A stretch of DNA of 53,981 nucleotides, from assembly GCA_947651225.1 (NCBI GenBank), contig CANSYK010000018.1, positions 1 through 53,981 on the forward strand, read 5' to 3'. Both the position numbers and the translations under genes were made by a program. Of this stretch, positions 8,353 through 17,082 are shown in pieces; position 1 is the stretch's first letter; each line of letters starts with the position of its first letter. The notes under the pieces were generated by a model. It did not search any database, was not told where the DNA came from, and worked only from the letters and a program-made list of their open reading frames with translations. This stretch comes from an uncultured bacterium. GTDB lineage: Bacteria; Bacillota; Clostridia; Lachnospirales; Lachnospiraceae.

Positions 8353-9468
8353 TTGAAAGTTTTACAGGTAATCGGAGGATTAGGATTTGGCGGAATTCAG
8401 TCTATGGTACTGTCTATATTTAGAAATATAGACAAAAATAAAATAATGTTTGATTTCGTATGTTTTCCTGGACAGGAGAAGTATGAGATGTATGATGAAA
8501 TCGTATCTTTAGGGGCAACCGTGTATGTTTGTCCGCAATACGATATGAAGAATCAAATGGGATTTTTGAGGTGGTGGACAGATTTTTTTAATAAACACAA
8601 AGAATACAAGATAGTTCATGGACATTTACGTGGCTCTGCATTTATTTATGTTCCCATAGCAAAGAGAAATGGGTGTATAACAATTGTGCATAGCCATAGC
8701 ACTTCCAACGGTAATGGGATGCAGGCTGCCATAAAAAATTTGTTACAATTACCAATACGGTTTCAGGCTGATTATTTGTTTGCCTGCTCTGATGAAGCAG
8801 GAAAGTGGCTTTTTGGAAAACACGTAATAGATAAGGAAAATTTTAAAATAGTAAAAAATGGAATTAATGGGAAACGCTTTTCTTTCAAAAGGGAAGTAAG
8901 AAAACAAATTCGGGAAGAAATGAAATTGGGTAACAGCTTTGTATTGGGGCATGTAGGCAGGTTCATTAAAGCAAAAAATCAACTTTTTATTCTTGATGTG
9001 TTTAATGAATTAAAAATAAGAGGGGTGGATTGTAAATTGCTTTTTGTTGGAGGGGGAGATTTAGAAAATGAAGCGAAAGTAAAAACCCAGAAGTATGGAT
9101 TGGAAAAAGATGTGGTTTTCATTGGAAGAAAGGGCAATACGGAAGATTACTATCAAGCAATGGATGTATTTGTATTTCCTTCTTTATGGGAGGGGTTGGG
9201 GATGGTTGCGGTAGAAGCTCAAGCCAGTGGTTTGCCTTGTTTTGTTTCGGAAAGGATTCCCTCAATTGTGGATATAGGTGCTGGTCTTTTTTTTCAGTTA
9301 AACTTGGATGCTGGGGTTTCACAATGGGCAGATAGGATATTGGAAAAAAGAGACTATATCAGGAAAGAACAAATACAATTCCTTAGAAGAGCCGGATATG
9401 ATGCAATTACTATTGCACAAGATATGGAGAAATTTTATCTGAATCTGGATAAAGATGTATACTTATAA
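8353..9468 (+). CDS. GT4 family glycosyltransferase (EpsF-like)
   Basis: A 371-residue GT-B enzyme. The N-terminus (KVLQVIGGLGFGGIQSMVL) has the glycine-rich acceptor loop. HGHLRGSAFIY and IVHSHS follow in the middle. The donor-binding half contains GHVGRF.KAKNQ and FPSLWEGLGMVAVEAQASGLP, which carries the E-x7-E motif. This is the EpsF or CapM-like branch common in Firmicute exopolysaccharide clusters. The start codon is TTG with a poor ribosome site, so it may be weakly translated. A T8 run lies near 9286-9293. Confidence 0.85.
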   Translation: MKVLQVIGGLGFGGIQSMVLSIFRNIDKNKIMFDFVCFPGQEKYEMYDEIVSLGATVYVCPQYDMKNQMGFLRWWTDFFNKHKEYKIVHGHLRGSAFIYVPIAKRNGCITIVHSHSTSNGNGMQAAIKNLLQLPIRFQADYLFACSDEAGKWLFGKHVIDKENFKIVKNGINGKRFSFKREVRKQIREEMKLGNSFVLGHVGRFIKAKNQLFILDVFNELKIRGVDCKLLFVGGGDLENEAKVKTQKYGLEKDVVFIGRKGNTEDYYQAMDVFVFPSLWEGLGMVAVEAQASGLPCFVSERIPSIVDIGAGLFFQLNLDAGVSQWADRILEKRDYIRKEQIQFLRRAGYDAITIAQDMEKFYLNLDKDVYL

Positions 9469-9594
9469 GATTGGACAGCACATCTGAATATATGAAAATT
9501 ATGATTTGAATGCGAAAGAGGATTATCGTTAAACAAATGTGGGATAAGTTAAATAACGGTATAGTAACTATTATGAAAAGACAGGACATATTTT

Positions 9595-10866
9595 ATGAAA
9601 AATTTAATAATGATTATGATGGAAACGTTAATTATTTTAGCATATTGCTATAGTAATATATTAGGTATGGTTTTTATGTTAGTGGTGGTCATATGTAAAT
9701 TGTTTTTTTTAAAAGAGAGAAATATGATTAAATTTTTTGAATTAATGATTATGGCCTTGCCAATGGCATATATTGGGATTGCAGGCATAAAAATGCACCA
9801 ATTGTTTTCTTGGTATAATGTGTTTTTGGTGTGCTTTTTCATTGCAGTTTTATATAATTACTTATGGAAAGTTTCAATACATCATATTGCAGCTGTACAA
9901 TTAATTGTAATCTTCTTTTTACTCTTTTTGAATTTGCCCTATTCTGACGATGTTAAGAAGACATTTGTAGAGATGGCTCAAATTTTTATCATGCTTATTC
10001 CAATTGTAATGTTCCATTCTGTAAAAAAAAGTTTGCGGATAGGAAAAGCAGAGATTCAGGAACTGATTTCCATGTACGTGAATGTATGTGTTTCTACAGC
10101 AATAGCAATGTTGGTTCAATATGTGTTGTATTTTTTTGTACATATACAGATTGGCATCATAGATACTTTTGGCAGTGGGAGAGTATGCTGTCAATGTTTA
10201 TTTAAAGGCGCAAGCATTCTGCCGATTTTTATGGGGATTGGAATGATTATTCTATTTTTAGATATGTTAGATACGCATATGACAATATCATGTATTTTAG
10301 AAATGGTGGTTATTTTTTTAGCAGTTGTGTTGAACAGTTCGCGAACGGCACTTTTTATGATAATTGTTGTGCTTGCATTTGTATGCATGAGACAGATGTT
10401 AAAGAGACCTGGTATTAAGCCGCTATTTATAACATTAGTTGGTCTTTTTGCGTCTATAGGAGGAATTCAATATATTATATCACTAAGAAGTGGATTAAAT
10501 GGTTTTTTGGATGCAAATGGACGGGTTGAAACGTGGATTAATAGCATAAATGTCTGGCTGGCAGATATCAAAAATTTTTTAATAGGTGGGGGGCTTGCGG
10601 ATGGAAGTATAAAATCACATAATTTTCCCATTCAAACACTAGCACAATGTGGGATTTTAGTAAGCTTAATTGTATTTATCATGATATTTGTATATTTATG
10701 GAACAATCGCAAAAACAGATATAAGTATGTTATATGGTTTGTCCTGCTGTCTGGCTTTTTAGTTACAGATTTTTATGCAAATGCATTCACAACTGTTATT
10801 TTTATTTTAGTAGATTTGTATGGAACATCTGAGCTTGATGCAACAAGGAAGGAATTATTGATATGA
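9595..10866 (+). CDS. Wzy-like O-antigen/capsule polymerase
   Basis: A 423-residue membrane protein, almost entirely hydrophobic, with about 10 to 12 transmembrane helices. The only sizeable polar stretches are RERNMIKFF near the N-terminus and the loop GRVETWINSINVW, which resembles the catalytic periplasmic loop of O-antigen polymerases. NSSRTALF in a late helix also fits the family. It would join lipid-linked repeat units outside the membrane. Sequence conservation in this family is poor, so the call rests on topology and position. Its stop overlaps the next start by 4 nt (ATGA), showing translational coupling. Confidence 0.8.
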   Translation: MKNLIMIMMETLIILAYCYSNILGMVFMLVVVICKLFFLKERNMIKFFELMIMALPMAYIGIAGIKMHQLFSWYNVFLVCFFIAVLYNYLWKVSIHHIAAVQLIVIFFLLFLNLPYSDDVKKTFVEMAQIFIMLIPIVMFHSVKKSLRIGKAEIQELISMYVNVCVSTAIAMLVQYVLYFFVHIQIGIIDTFGSGRVCCQCLFKGASILPIFMGIGMIILFLDMLDTHMTISCILEMVVIFLAVVLNSSRTALFMIIVVLAFVCMRQMLKRPGIKPLFITLVGLFASIGGIQYIISLRSGLNGFLDANGRVETWINSINVWLADIKNFLIGGGLADGSIKSHNFPIQTLAQCGILVSLIVFIMIFVYLWNNRKNRYKYVIWFVLLSGFLVTDFYANAFTTVIFILVDLYGTSELDATRKELLI

Positions 10867-11813
10867 AAAAAACGAAGGAATTAGTTTCAGTGATTGTGCC
10901 GGTTTTTAATGTGGCATGTTATTTGGGAAAATGTGTTGAGTCAATTGTAAAGCAAACATATAGGAATTTAGAAATTATTTTGATAAATGATGGTTCTACG
11001 GATGAATCAGGGGATTTATGTGATATGTGGGGGAAGAAAGATTCAAGAATCAGGGTTATTCATAAATCGAATGGCGGGTTGGGAGATGCGAGAAACACAG
11101 GTATAGAAGCGGCAACCGGAGAGTATATACTTTACGTGGATAGTGATGATTGGCTTGAATTAAATTTCTGTGAAGTAATGTTATACAGAATACAAAAGGG
11201 AGGATGTGATGCATGTGTATGTGGGTACAGAGAGGTTTGTGATGATGGAAAGGTTATGAAAATAAAAAGTGAGGAAAATAGGATTTATTTGGGACAGGAG
11301 CTTTTAAATGACATATTGGAAGAAAAGGTTTGTTTTTCTTATTCTGTATGGAAGTTTATGTATAAACGAAAAAACATATCGTTTATAAAATTTGATGTGG
11401 GTGTTTATTTTGAAGATGTTACTTTTTTAACGAAATTTTTATTGCAAGATTTACGTGTGTCAGTGGAGTCAAAGGTTTTATATAATTATCGTGTGAATGA
11501 AAAAAGCATAACAAGGCAGACGTTAACAAATAAGCATGTAAAAGACTATATCGGAGCTGTATATAGTCAGTTTTGTATGCTTCAGAAAGCTGGATGTTTT
11601 AAAAAATCAGGAGGATATTACTGGAGAGCGTTGTTGTATTTGAAATATCATGTATATGTGGAGGGCAGGGACAAGTTCATGCTACAGGCTATTAAAAATG
11701 CATTATGTATGGTTCCGTTAAAGCGCAAGGAATTAGATATTAAAACCAGATTTAAAATAGATGCTTTGTTATATGCTATGCCGTTTTGTGTTTTATATAA
11801 GTCATTGAGGTAG
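10863..11813 (+). CDS. GT2 family glycosyltransferase (EpsJ-like)
   Basis: A 316-residue GT-A enzyme with the standard N-terminal half: VSVIVPVFNVACYLGKCVES, ILINDGSTDESG, GGLGDARNTGIEAA and YVDSDDWLE (metal-binding DxD). The C-terminal part has FEDVTFLTKFLL, typical of EpsJ-type beta-glycosyltransferases. It is translationally coupled to the polymerase and is followed 3 nt later by the GT11 gene, so these are clearly one operon. The sugar added is unknown. Confidence 0.88.
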   Translation: MKKTKELVSVIVPVFNVACYLGKCVESIVKQTYRNLEIILINDGSTDESGDLCDMWGKKDSRIRVIHKSNGGLGDARNTGIEAATGEYILYVDSDDWLELNFCEVMLYRIQKGGCDACVCGYREVCDDGKVMKIKSEENRIYLGQELLNDILEEKVCFSYSVWKFMYKRKNISFIKFDVGVYFEDVTFLTKFLLQDLRVSVESKVLYNYRVNEKSITRQTLTNKHVKDYIGAVYSQFCMLQKAGCFKKSGGYYWRALLYLKYHVYVEGRDKFMLQAIKNALCMVPLKRKELDIKTRFKIDALLYAMPFCVLYKSLR

Positions 11814-11816
11814 AAA

Positions 11817-12710
11817 ATGAAGAAAAAAAGTGTGATTATAAATCAGTATCGTGGTGGTTTGGGAAATCAGATGTTTCAGTATGCATTTGGTTTAAATTTG
11901 GAAAAGCAGGGAAAGAAAGTCTTTGCCGATACATCATGGTATCATGAAAAAAATTGCTTAAGAGAAGGGTTTCGCTTAGGGGAGGTATTTCCTTTTGTTC
12001 AGTTAAATGATGTTGAGAAAGATGTTAGTATATTTTATCGGTATTCTATTCGCAGAGGGATTGGCACAAAAATAATAAACAAGATTTTTCCATTTACTAG
12101 AAAAATTTATTTGGAAAAGAGGGAATTTTTATATGACATAAAGGCATTACAGACATCAAAAAGGGCAGTATCCGGTTATTGGCAGTGTTATAGATATGTT
12201 CATAATGTTTCGCAGGAATTGAGAAAGCAGTTTACTTTTGCACAATCTTTGCCGCATGAAATGCAGGATTTGTTAGCTGGAATAAAAAACAGTTCTTCTG
12301 TATTCCTTCATATTCGTGGAGGAGATTATATAAAACAGCCACAAGTTTATAAGCTGTATGGAAATATATGTACAAAAGATTATTATAAAAAGGCCATTGC
12401 TATGATGAAAATGAAATTGCACAGTCCTTTGTTTTTTGTATTTACAAATGATAGGCCATATGCAAAATCTATTATTACTGAGACGGATGACATATATTTT
12501 ATATCGGATTTTATAAGTAGACCTTATGAAGGTTGGTTAGATTTAATGATGATGTCAAAATGTAAGCATGCTATTATTGCTAATAGTTCATTTAGTTGGT
12601 GGGGAGCATGGTTGATAGAAAATAGAGATAAAATAGTAATAGCTCCTGAAAAATGGTTAAATAGGAAGCAGGATTTTGATATTTGTGAGCCGGATTGGAT
12701 TAAAATGTAA
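11817..12710 (+). CDS. Alpha-1,2-fucosyltransferase (GT11)
   Basis: Transfers L-fucose from GDP-fucose in alpha-1,2 linkage to a growing repeat unit. The 297-residue protein has the family motifs in order: GGLGNQMFQYAFG near residue 15, HIRGGDY (the GDP-binding H-x-R-x-G-D motif, with Gly where Arg is commonest) near 164, FVFTNDRPYAK, and the C-terminal NSSFSWWGAWL. The GDP-fucose pathway is encoded 4 to 8 kb downstream, which supports the donor. It begins 3 nt after the GT2 stop. Confidence 0.92.
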   Translation: MKKKSVIINQYRGGLGNQMFQYAFGLNLEKQGKKVFADTSWYHEKNCLREGFRLGEVFPFVQLNDVEKDVSIFYRYSIRRGIGTKIINKIFPFTRKIYLEKREFLYDIKALQTSKRAVSGYWQCYRYVHNVSQELRKQFTFAQSLPHEMQDLLAGIKNSSSVFLHIRGGDYIKQPQVYKLYGNICTKDYYKKAIAMMKMKLHSPLFFVFTNDRPYAKSIITETDDIYFISDFISRPYEGWLDLMMMSKCKHAIIANSSFSWWGAWLIENRDKIVIAPEKWLNRKQDFDICEPDWIKM

Positions 12711-12768
12711 ATTAAAAGAAAATGATGATATAGGGCTTGCGGAAAATGAATTTTAAGGGGGATACAAT

Positions 12769-13809
12769 ATGCTTAATTCAGCGAAAGAAAAGATTATAGA
12801 AAATAGTAATATGTATTTTATGATAAGTTTGTTTCGGAATTTTCGAAAAAAAGATTTTCAGAATCTGGTGCGTAATTTTGTACCATTACAGAATATTGAG
12901 AAAACGGATTATCCCAAAGCTTATGCAGAGGATGGAAAAGAGATAGAGTGGTTTTATTTGTTAGATAAATCCTGTGCGCATACACCTTATGCATTTTCAG
13001 CATGTAGAGTTCCCAAATATATTATATGGGACAGATATAATAGAAAACTTTCACGTCATGTATATACATATAATAATGTGTTTAATGTGATTGGCCGTCC
13101 CCAAAAGAAGTTTGCAATATTTCTTGAAGGTTGTGAAATTGTTCCACGAGTTTATGACCATTTGTTAAAAAATATTATATATTTAGAAGAATTTGATGCA
13201 GTATTTACAAATCAGGAAATATTATTGGACTCATTAAGTAATTCCTATTTTGTACCAAGTTGTTCTCCTTGGTTTGGAACAGAAGCAGGTGGGGGTGAAG
13301 CAGATGAAAATGGTTATAAGAGGAAAACAAAGAATATTTCTATTGTTTCATCTGATAAGGAGATGTGCAGTCTTCATATTTTGAGAAAAAATCTTGCATT
13401 ACAATATGATAAATTTTCCGGGGGGGGGGTAGATTGTTTTGGGACTTTTACTGATAAGGGAGGATATGTACCGTGTTTCAAATATTTGCAAGATTACAGG
13501 TTTCATATTGCAGTTGAAAATCAAATTACAAATGGGTATTTTACTGAAAAAATTACGAATTGTTTTTTGTCAATGACTGTTCCAATATATATTGGTGCAC
13601 CGGATATAGGCAAATATTTTAATGTAGACGGTATTATACAGGTTGAAGAAGCTAACATGGATGCAGTGAATTTTGCAGTAGAGAATTATTGTAGTGAGGA
13701 AAATTATGAAAAACGTATTTCTGCAATCATAGATAATTATAACAGAGTACAGGAATATCTTGTGGTTGAGGATTATTTATATAATCATTATCTTGATATA
13801 CTGAAATAG
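12769..13809 (+). CDS. Alpha-1,3-fucosyltransferase (GT10), phase-variable by a G10 tract
   Basis: A GT10 fucosyltransferase of 346 residues. The diagnostic donor-binding block FHIAVENQITNGYFTEK starts near residue 245 and is followed by PIYIGAPDI. It would add fucose from GDP-fucose in alpha-1,3 (or 1,4) linkage. A run of ten G (13420-13429) codes for Gly218-220 and keeps the frame open. Losing one G makes the next codon TAG, and gaining one leads to TGA 12 codons later. Either change removes the donor-binding block. Helicobacter pylori fucosyltransferases switch by homopolymer slippage in the same way. The gene has a good RBS (AAGGGGG) and its own 58-nt gap, so it may be read from the common transcript only. 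Confidence 0.9.
   Translation: MLNSAKEKIIENSNMYFMISLFRNFRKKDFQNLVRNFVPLQNIEKTDYPKAYAEDGKEIEWFYLLDKSCAHTPYAFSACRVPKYIIWDRYNRKLSRHVYTYNNVFNVIGRPQKKFAIFLEGCEIVPRVYDHLLKNIIYLEEFDAVFTNQEILLDSLSNSYFVPSCSPWFGTEAGGGEADENGYKRKTKNISIVSSDKEMCSLHILRKNLALQYDKFSGGGVDCFGTFTDKGGYVPCFKYLQDYRFHIAVENQITNGYFTEKITNCFLSMTVPIYIGAPDIGKYFNVDGIIQVEEANMDAVNFAVENYCSEENYEKRISAIIDNYNRVQEYLVVEDYLYNHYLDILK
13420..13429 (+). repeat. Poly-G tract (G10) in the GT10 fucosyltransferase
   Basis: Ten consecutive G in a gene that is otherwise AT-rich. The present length is in frame (ON). Lengths of 9 or 11 stop translation at or just after the tract. Confidence 0.9.
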
Positions 13810-13858
13810 TTGTTAAGAAAAAAGGGCATACAGATATGGGATAAGAGGAGGAATAGGA

Positions 13859-14563
13859 ATGTTTCAAAGGCTAAAAGAATTTATTAAAAGAAATAAAATT
13901 TTATATAGTTTTCTTTTAAAATGTTATCGTTGCATATGTTATATCGGGGGGGGGCAAAAGTATAGAAAGGTACAGGAATTTTTTCGAAAGCAAGGAAATG
14001 ATATGCTCAGAGAATCTTCTTTTTTAAATTCGGATTCAGTTGTGTTTGAGTTAGGTGGATATAAAGGGGACTGGGTAGGTGATATCTATGAAAAATATTT
14101 ATGTAATTGTTATGTTTTTGAACCAATAGAAGAATTTTGTGATGTTATTCGAATGAAATTTCAGGATGTGGAGAAAGTGCATATCTATAATATGGGAATT
14201 GGGGTAACTACATATGATTCCATAATAAACGTATCAGAAGATGGAAGTTCAGTTTATGATAAAAATGGAAACAGAAAAATTAAAATTAAGGCAATTAAGG
14301 AATTTCTGGAGGAAAACAGAATTGATAGGATAGATTTTATACAGATTAATATTGAAGGTGGAGAGTATGATATTTTGGAATGGCTTATTGAGAGTGGGGA
14401 TATTAAACAGATTAAAATTCTACAGATTCAGTTTCATGATAGGAAGGAAATCGATTCAAAGCGGAGAATGGAGGATATACAAATAAATTTAGAAAAAACT
14501 CATACATTGGAATGGGCATTCCGCCCTTATGTATGGGAGAGATGGATATCGAAAGAAATGTAG
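13859..14563 (+). CDS. FkbM-family methyltransferase, phase-variable by a G9 tract
   Basis: A SAM-dependent O-methyltransferase of 234 residues, probably capping or decorating a sugar hydroxyl. The SAM-binding region runs from VVFELGGYKGDWVGDI through YVFEPIEEF. The FkbM signature IDFIQINIEGGEYDIL follows near residue 155-170. The first 45 residues are basic. Nine consecutive G at 13946-13954 encode Gly30-32. With 10 G a TAG follows 3 codons later, and with 8 G a TAA follows after about 25 codons, so the whole catalytic domain is lost in either case. It follows the GT10 gene directly and precedes the dehydratase-like gene. Confidence 0.88.
   Translation: MFQRLKEFIKRNKILYSFLLKCYRCICYIGGGQKYRKVQEFFRKQGNDMLRESSFLNSDSVVFELGGYKGDWVGDIYEKYLCNCYVFEPIEEFCDVIRMKFQDVEKVHIYNMGIGVTTYDSIINVSEDGSSVYDKNGNRKIKIKAIKEFLEENRIDRIDFIQINIEGGEYDILEWLIESGDIKQIKILQIQFHDRKEIDSKRRMEDIQINLEKTHTLEWAFRPYVWERWISKEM
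13946..13954 (+). repeat. Poly-G tract (G9) in the FkbM methyltransferase
   Basis: Nine consecutive G early in the gene, in frame at the present length. Plus or minus one base gives early termination. Confidence 0.9.
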
Positions 14564-14658
14564 AATTTAACTTGAACTGTTTGAACAGGAAGAACAGATT
14601 TTATTATCAGGAAGTGTGTTTAATAGAAAAGGCGGGTGTAAAGGTTGGAGGGATTTGC

Positions 14659-15855
14659 ATGAAAAAAATAGGAGTAGGTTATGCCTCGGTATCGGATTTG
14701 GAAAAGAAGTATGTACTAGAGGCACTGGAAAATGAAAGATTGTCACAAGGAAAATTTGTATCTAAATTTGAGAAAAAATTTTCTTATATGCATGGACAGA
14801 TTTATGGTGTTATGTGTAATAGCGGAACAAGTGCTCTGCACCTATCATTACTTGCGTTAAAAGAGTACTATGGCTGGGATGAAAATACAGAGATTCTTGT
14901 CCCTGCAATTACATTTATTGCAACTTCAAATGCAGTATTGCATGCGGGAATGTGTCCGGTTTTTGTTGATGTGGATAGTAAGTCATATAATATGGATTCA
15001 AATGAAATAGAAAAGCATATTAGCAATAGGACAAAATGTATAATTCCAGTACACTGTTTTGGTATGCCGTGTGAAATGGATAAAATTGTAGAAATAGCAG
15101 AAAGATATCATTTAACTATTTTAGAGGACTGTGCAGAGGCTCATTTTGCAAAAATAAATGGAAGGACGATTGGTAGTTTTAGCGAAATTTCTGCTTTTAG
15201 TACATATGTTGCACACACACTGACAACAGGTGTTGGTGGAATTATGTGTACCAGTAATTTGGAAATAGTAGAAATTTTGAGGTCTTTAGTAGCTCATGGC
15301 AGAGCCTGCACGTGTGAAAGGTGTATTGCGTCAGATGCGAATCAGGTTTGCAGAAAGCGAATGGAAACGGATATAGATAGGCGGTTTATGTTTATCAGGC
15401 TGGGGTATAGTTGTAGGGTAGGAGAACTTGAAGGTGCTCTTGGGCTTGCTCAGTTAGAGCGTTTGGATGAAATTATGAATGCACGTCATAATAATGCAGA
15501 ATATTTGATTAGAGGATTGGAAGCGGTCGAAGATTATCTGCAATTACCCAGACATCCAGAGTATATTGAACATACATATATGATGTTTCCATTGGTACTT
15601 ACGGAGGATTCTAATGTAGAAAGGGACGAGTTTGCAAGATATCTTGAGGGCAATAATATTGAAACAAGACCAATGCTTCCTTTGTTAAATCAGCCAGTGT
15701 ATAAAGAGATTTTTGGAAATATTGAAGATAAGTATCCAGTTGCTAAATATATCAATAGTCATGGGGTTTATATAGGTTGCCATCATGGTCTTACAAGACA
15801 GGAACTTGATTATCAGATAAAGATTATACTTGGATTTTTTAAAAGTATAAGATAG
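14659..15855 (+). CDS. DegT/DnrJ/EryC1-fold, PMP-type sugar dehydratase-like enzyme (His in place of Lys)
   Basis: A fold-type I PLP/PMP enzyme of 398 residues. The family landmarks are present: CNSGTSALHLSLLAL, PAITFIATSNAVL, PVHCFGMPCEMD, LEDCAEAH and the C-terminal HTYMMFPLV. At the position of the Schiff-base lysine the sequence is YVAHTLTTGVGG, with His instead of Lys. This is as in ColD (GDP-4-keto-6-deoxymannose 3-dehydratase) and E1/RfbH, which dehydrate rather than transaminate. A group of four Cys (ACTCERC, then Cys eight residues later) lies where E1 enzymes hold a [2Fe-2S] cluster, but the spacing differs. With GMD nearby, a 3,6-dideoxy sugar such as colitose is possible. Start chosen at the ATG after GGAGGG. 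Aminotransferase function is unlikely. Confidence 0.8.
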   Translation: MKKIGVGYASVSDLEKKYVLEALENERLSQGKFVSKFEKKFSYMHGQIYGVMCNSGTSALHLSLLALKEYYGWDENTEILVPAITFIATSNAVLHAGMCPVFVDVDSKSYNMDSNEIEKHISNRTKCIIPVHCFGMPCEMDKIVEIAERYHLTILEDCAEAHFAKINGRTIGSFSEISAFSTYVAHTLTTGVGGIMCTSNLEIVEILRSLVAHGRACTCERCIASDANQVCRKRMETDIDRRFMFIRLGYSCRVGELEGALGLAQLERLDEIMNARHNNAEYLIRGLEAVEDYLQLPRHPEYIEHTYMMFPLVLTEDSNVERDEFARYLEGNNIETRPMLPLLNQPVYKEIFGNIEDKYPVAKYINSHGVYIGCHHGLTRQELDYQIKIILGFFKSIR

Positions 15856-15912
15856 GTTTTAGAATAATATGGGTTTAAAACATATTGATTAGATGTGGGA
15901 AAAGAGGCAAAA

Positions 15913-16866
15913 ATGCTTGACAGGACTTTGAAAATATACATTGCTGGCCATAAAGGGATGGTTGGATCGGCTATTTTAAGAAAATTTAAAAGCGAAAAAT
16001 TTCAGAATATTGTATTGAGGACATCTGACGAGTTGGATTTGAGAAATCAACAGGCAGTTCAGTTATTTTTTGAGCAGGAAAAGCCAGATATAGTTGTCTT
16101 AGCTGCTGCGCATGTAGGAGGGATTATGGCGAATATACAGTCTCCAGCAGTTTTTTTATATGATAACCTTATGATTCAGAATAATGTAATTCATTTTTCA
16201 TATCTAAATGGTGTAAGGAAACTGCTATTTCTAGGTTCTTCCTGTATTTATCCAAGGTTAGCCCCGCAGCCGATGAAAGAAGAGTATTTATTGGATGGGA
16301 AAGTAGAACCGACAAATGAGGGATATGCAATGGCAAAGATTGCAGGGATAAAATTATGTGAAATGTATAATCGGCAATATGAAACGGATTATATTAGTGC
16401 TATGCCTTGTAATTTGTTTGGTTATGAAGACAATTTTGATTCTGTCAGTTCACATGTTGTTCCTGCACTAATAAAAAAATATCATAGGGCTAAAATAGAG
16501 GATTTAGATAGAGTGGAAGTATGGGGAACTGGAAAGGCCAGACGGGAATTGCTTTTTGTTGATGATCTTGCAGATGCCTGTTTATTTTTGCTTGAGAATT
16601 ATCATAAAAAAGATTTTATTAATGTAGGAATGGGAATAGATGTTTCAATACGAGAATTAGCGGATCTTATTAGCTGTGTGGTTGGTTATAAGGGAGAAAC
16701 AATATTTGATACAACAAAGCCAGATGGAATGCCACAGAAGTTAATGGATGTTTCAAGATTGTCAAATATTGGATGGACATTTAAGACATCTTTATGCTGT
16801 GGTCTGGAATTGACTTATCAATGGTATTTGGAAAATTACAATAAATTTGAAAATAATTACAAATGA
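15913..16866 (+). CDS. fcl: GDP-L-fucose synthase
   Basis: Converts GDP-4-keto-6-deoxy-D-mannose to GDP-L-fucose by 3,5-epimerisation and NADPH-dependent 4-reduction. The 317-residue protein is a short-chain dehydrogenase. It has the NADP loop GHKGMVGSAI, the motif AAAHVGGIMANIQ, catalytic Ser in GSSCIYP, Tyr-x3-Lys in YAMAK, and VWGTGKARRELLFVDDLADA. An in-frame GTG at 15895 is less likely than this ATG, which follows an AGAGG site. It supplies the donor for the GT11 and GT10 enzymes. The related colitose synthase ColC is an alternative, but the sequence fits Fcl better. Confidence 0.93.
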   Translation: MLDRTLKIYIAGHKGMVGSAILRKFKSEKFQNIVLRTSDELDLRNQQAVQLFFEQEKPDIVVLAAAHVGGIMANIQSPAVFLYDNLMIQNNVIHFSYLNGVRKLLFLGSSCIYPRLAPQPMKEEYLLDGKVEPTNEGYAMAKIAGIKLCEMYNRQYETDYISAMPCNLFGYEDNFDSVSSHVVPALIKKYHRAKIEDLDRVEVWGTGKARRELLFVDDLADACLFLLENYHKKDFINVGMGIDVSIRELADLISCVVGYKGETIFDTTKPDGMPQKLMDVSRLSNIGWTFKTSLCCGLELTYQWYLENYNKFENNYK

Positions 16867-16972
16867 GATAATTTGGTATACAAAAGGCAAGAAGCGAGAT
16901 GTTTAGAATAGCCGTGAATAGTATCCGTTGTTGACAAATTAAATATTATATTACCTTGACAATCAAATAGAC

Positions 16973-17001
16973 TTTACACTTTTTATTCAATTTGTTATGA
17001 T
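16973..17001 (+). promoter_or_regulatory. Promoter for the small ORF and gmd-manC-ABC part
   Basis: TTTACA at 16973-16978, a 17-nt spacer and TATGAT at 16996-17001, preceded by the TG of an extended -10. It would give the 3-prime genes of the island transcription independent of the inverton. Confidence 0.6.
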
Positions 17002-17032
17002 TAGGCTGTAACAATCAGAATACAGAAAATAA

Positions 17033-17061
17033 GGAACTGTAAATTAATTATTTATAGTTCC
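17033..17061 (+). promoter_or_regulatory. 12-bp hairpin in the leader of the small ORF
   Basis: GGAACTGTAAAT pairs with ATTTATAGTTCC around a 5-nt loop, with one G-U pair. There is no T-run after it, so it is probably a leader structure or RNA stabiliser rather than a terminator. Confidence 0.5.
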
Positions 17062-17082
17062 TAACGGAAAGCAGGTGGTTAT

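Larger units (their letters stand above)
16867..17082 (+). other. Intergenic region with promoter and hairpin
   Basis: About 215 nt without a gene. It holds two TTGACA hexamers (16931 and 16956) without matching -10 boxes, the promoter at 16973-17001 and the hairpin at 17033-17061. Confidence 0.5.

Noticed and set aside
9286-9293. T8 run in the GT4 gene (and a similar T8 in the polymerase gene near 9704) as further slippage switches
   Set aside because: Runs of 7-8 A or T are common in this AT-rich DNA. Unlike the G9 and G10 runs they are not unexpected.
10588-10593. G6 run in the polymerase gene as a phase switch
   Set aside because: Too short for efficient slippage and it encodes a normal Gly-rich loop.
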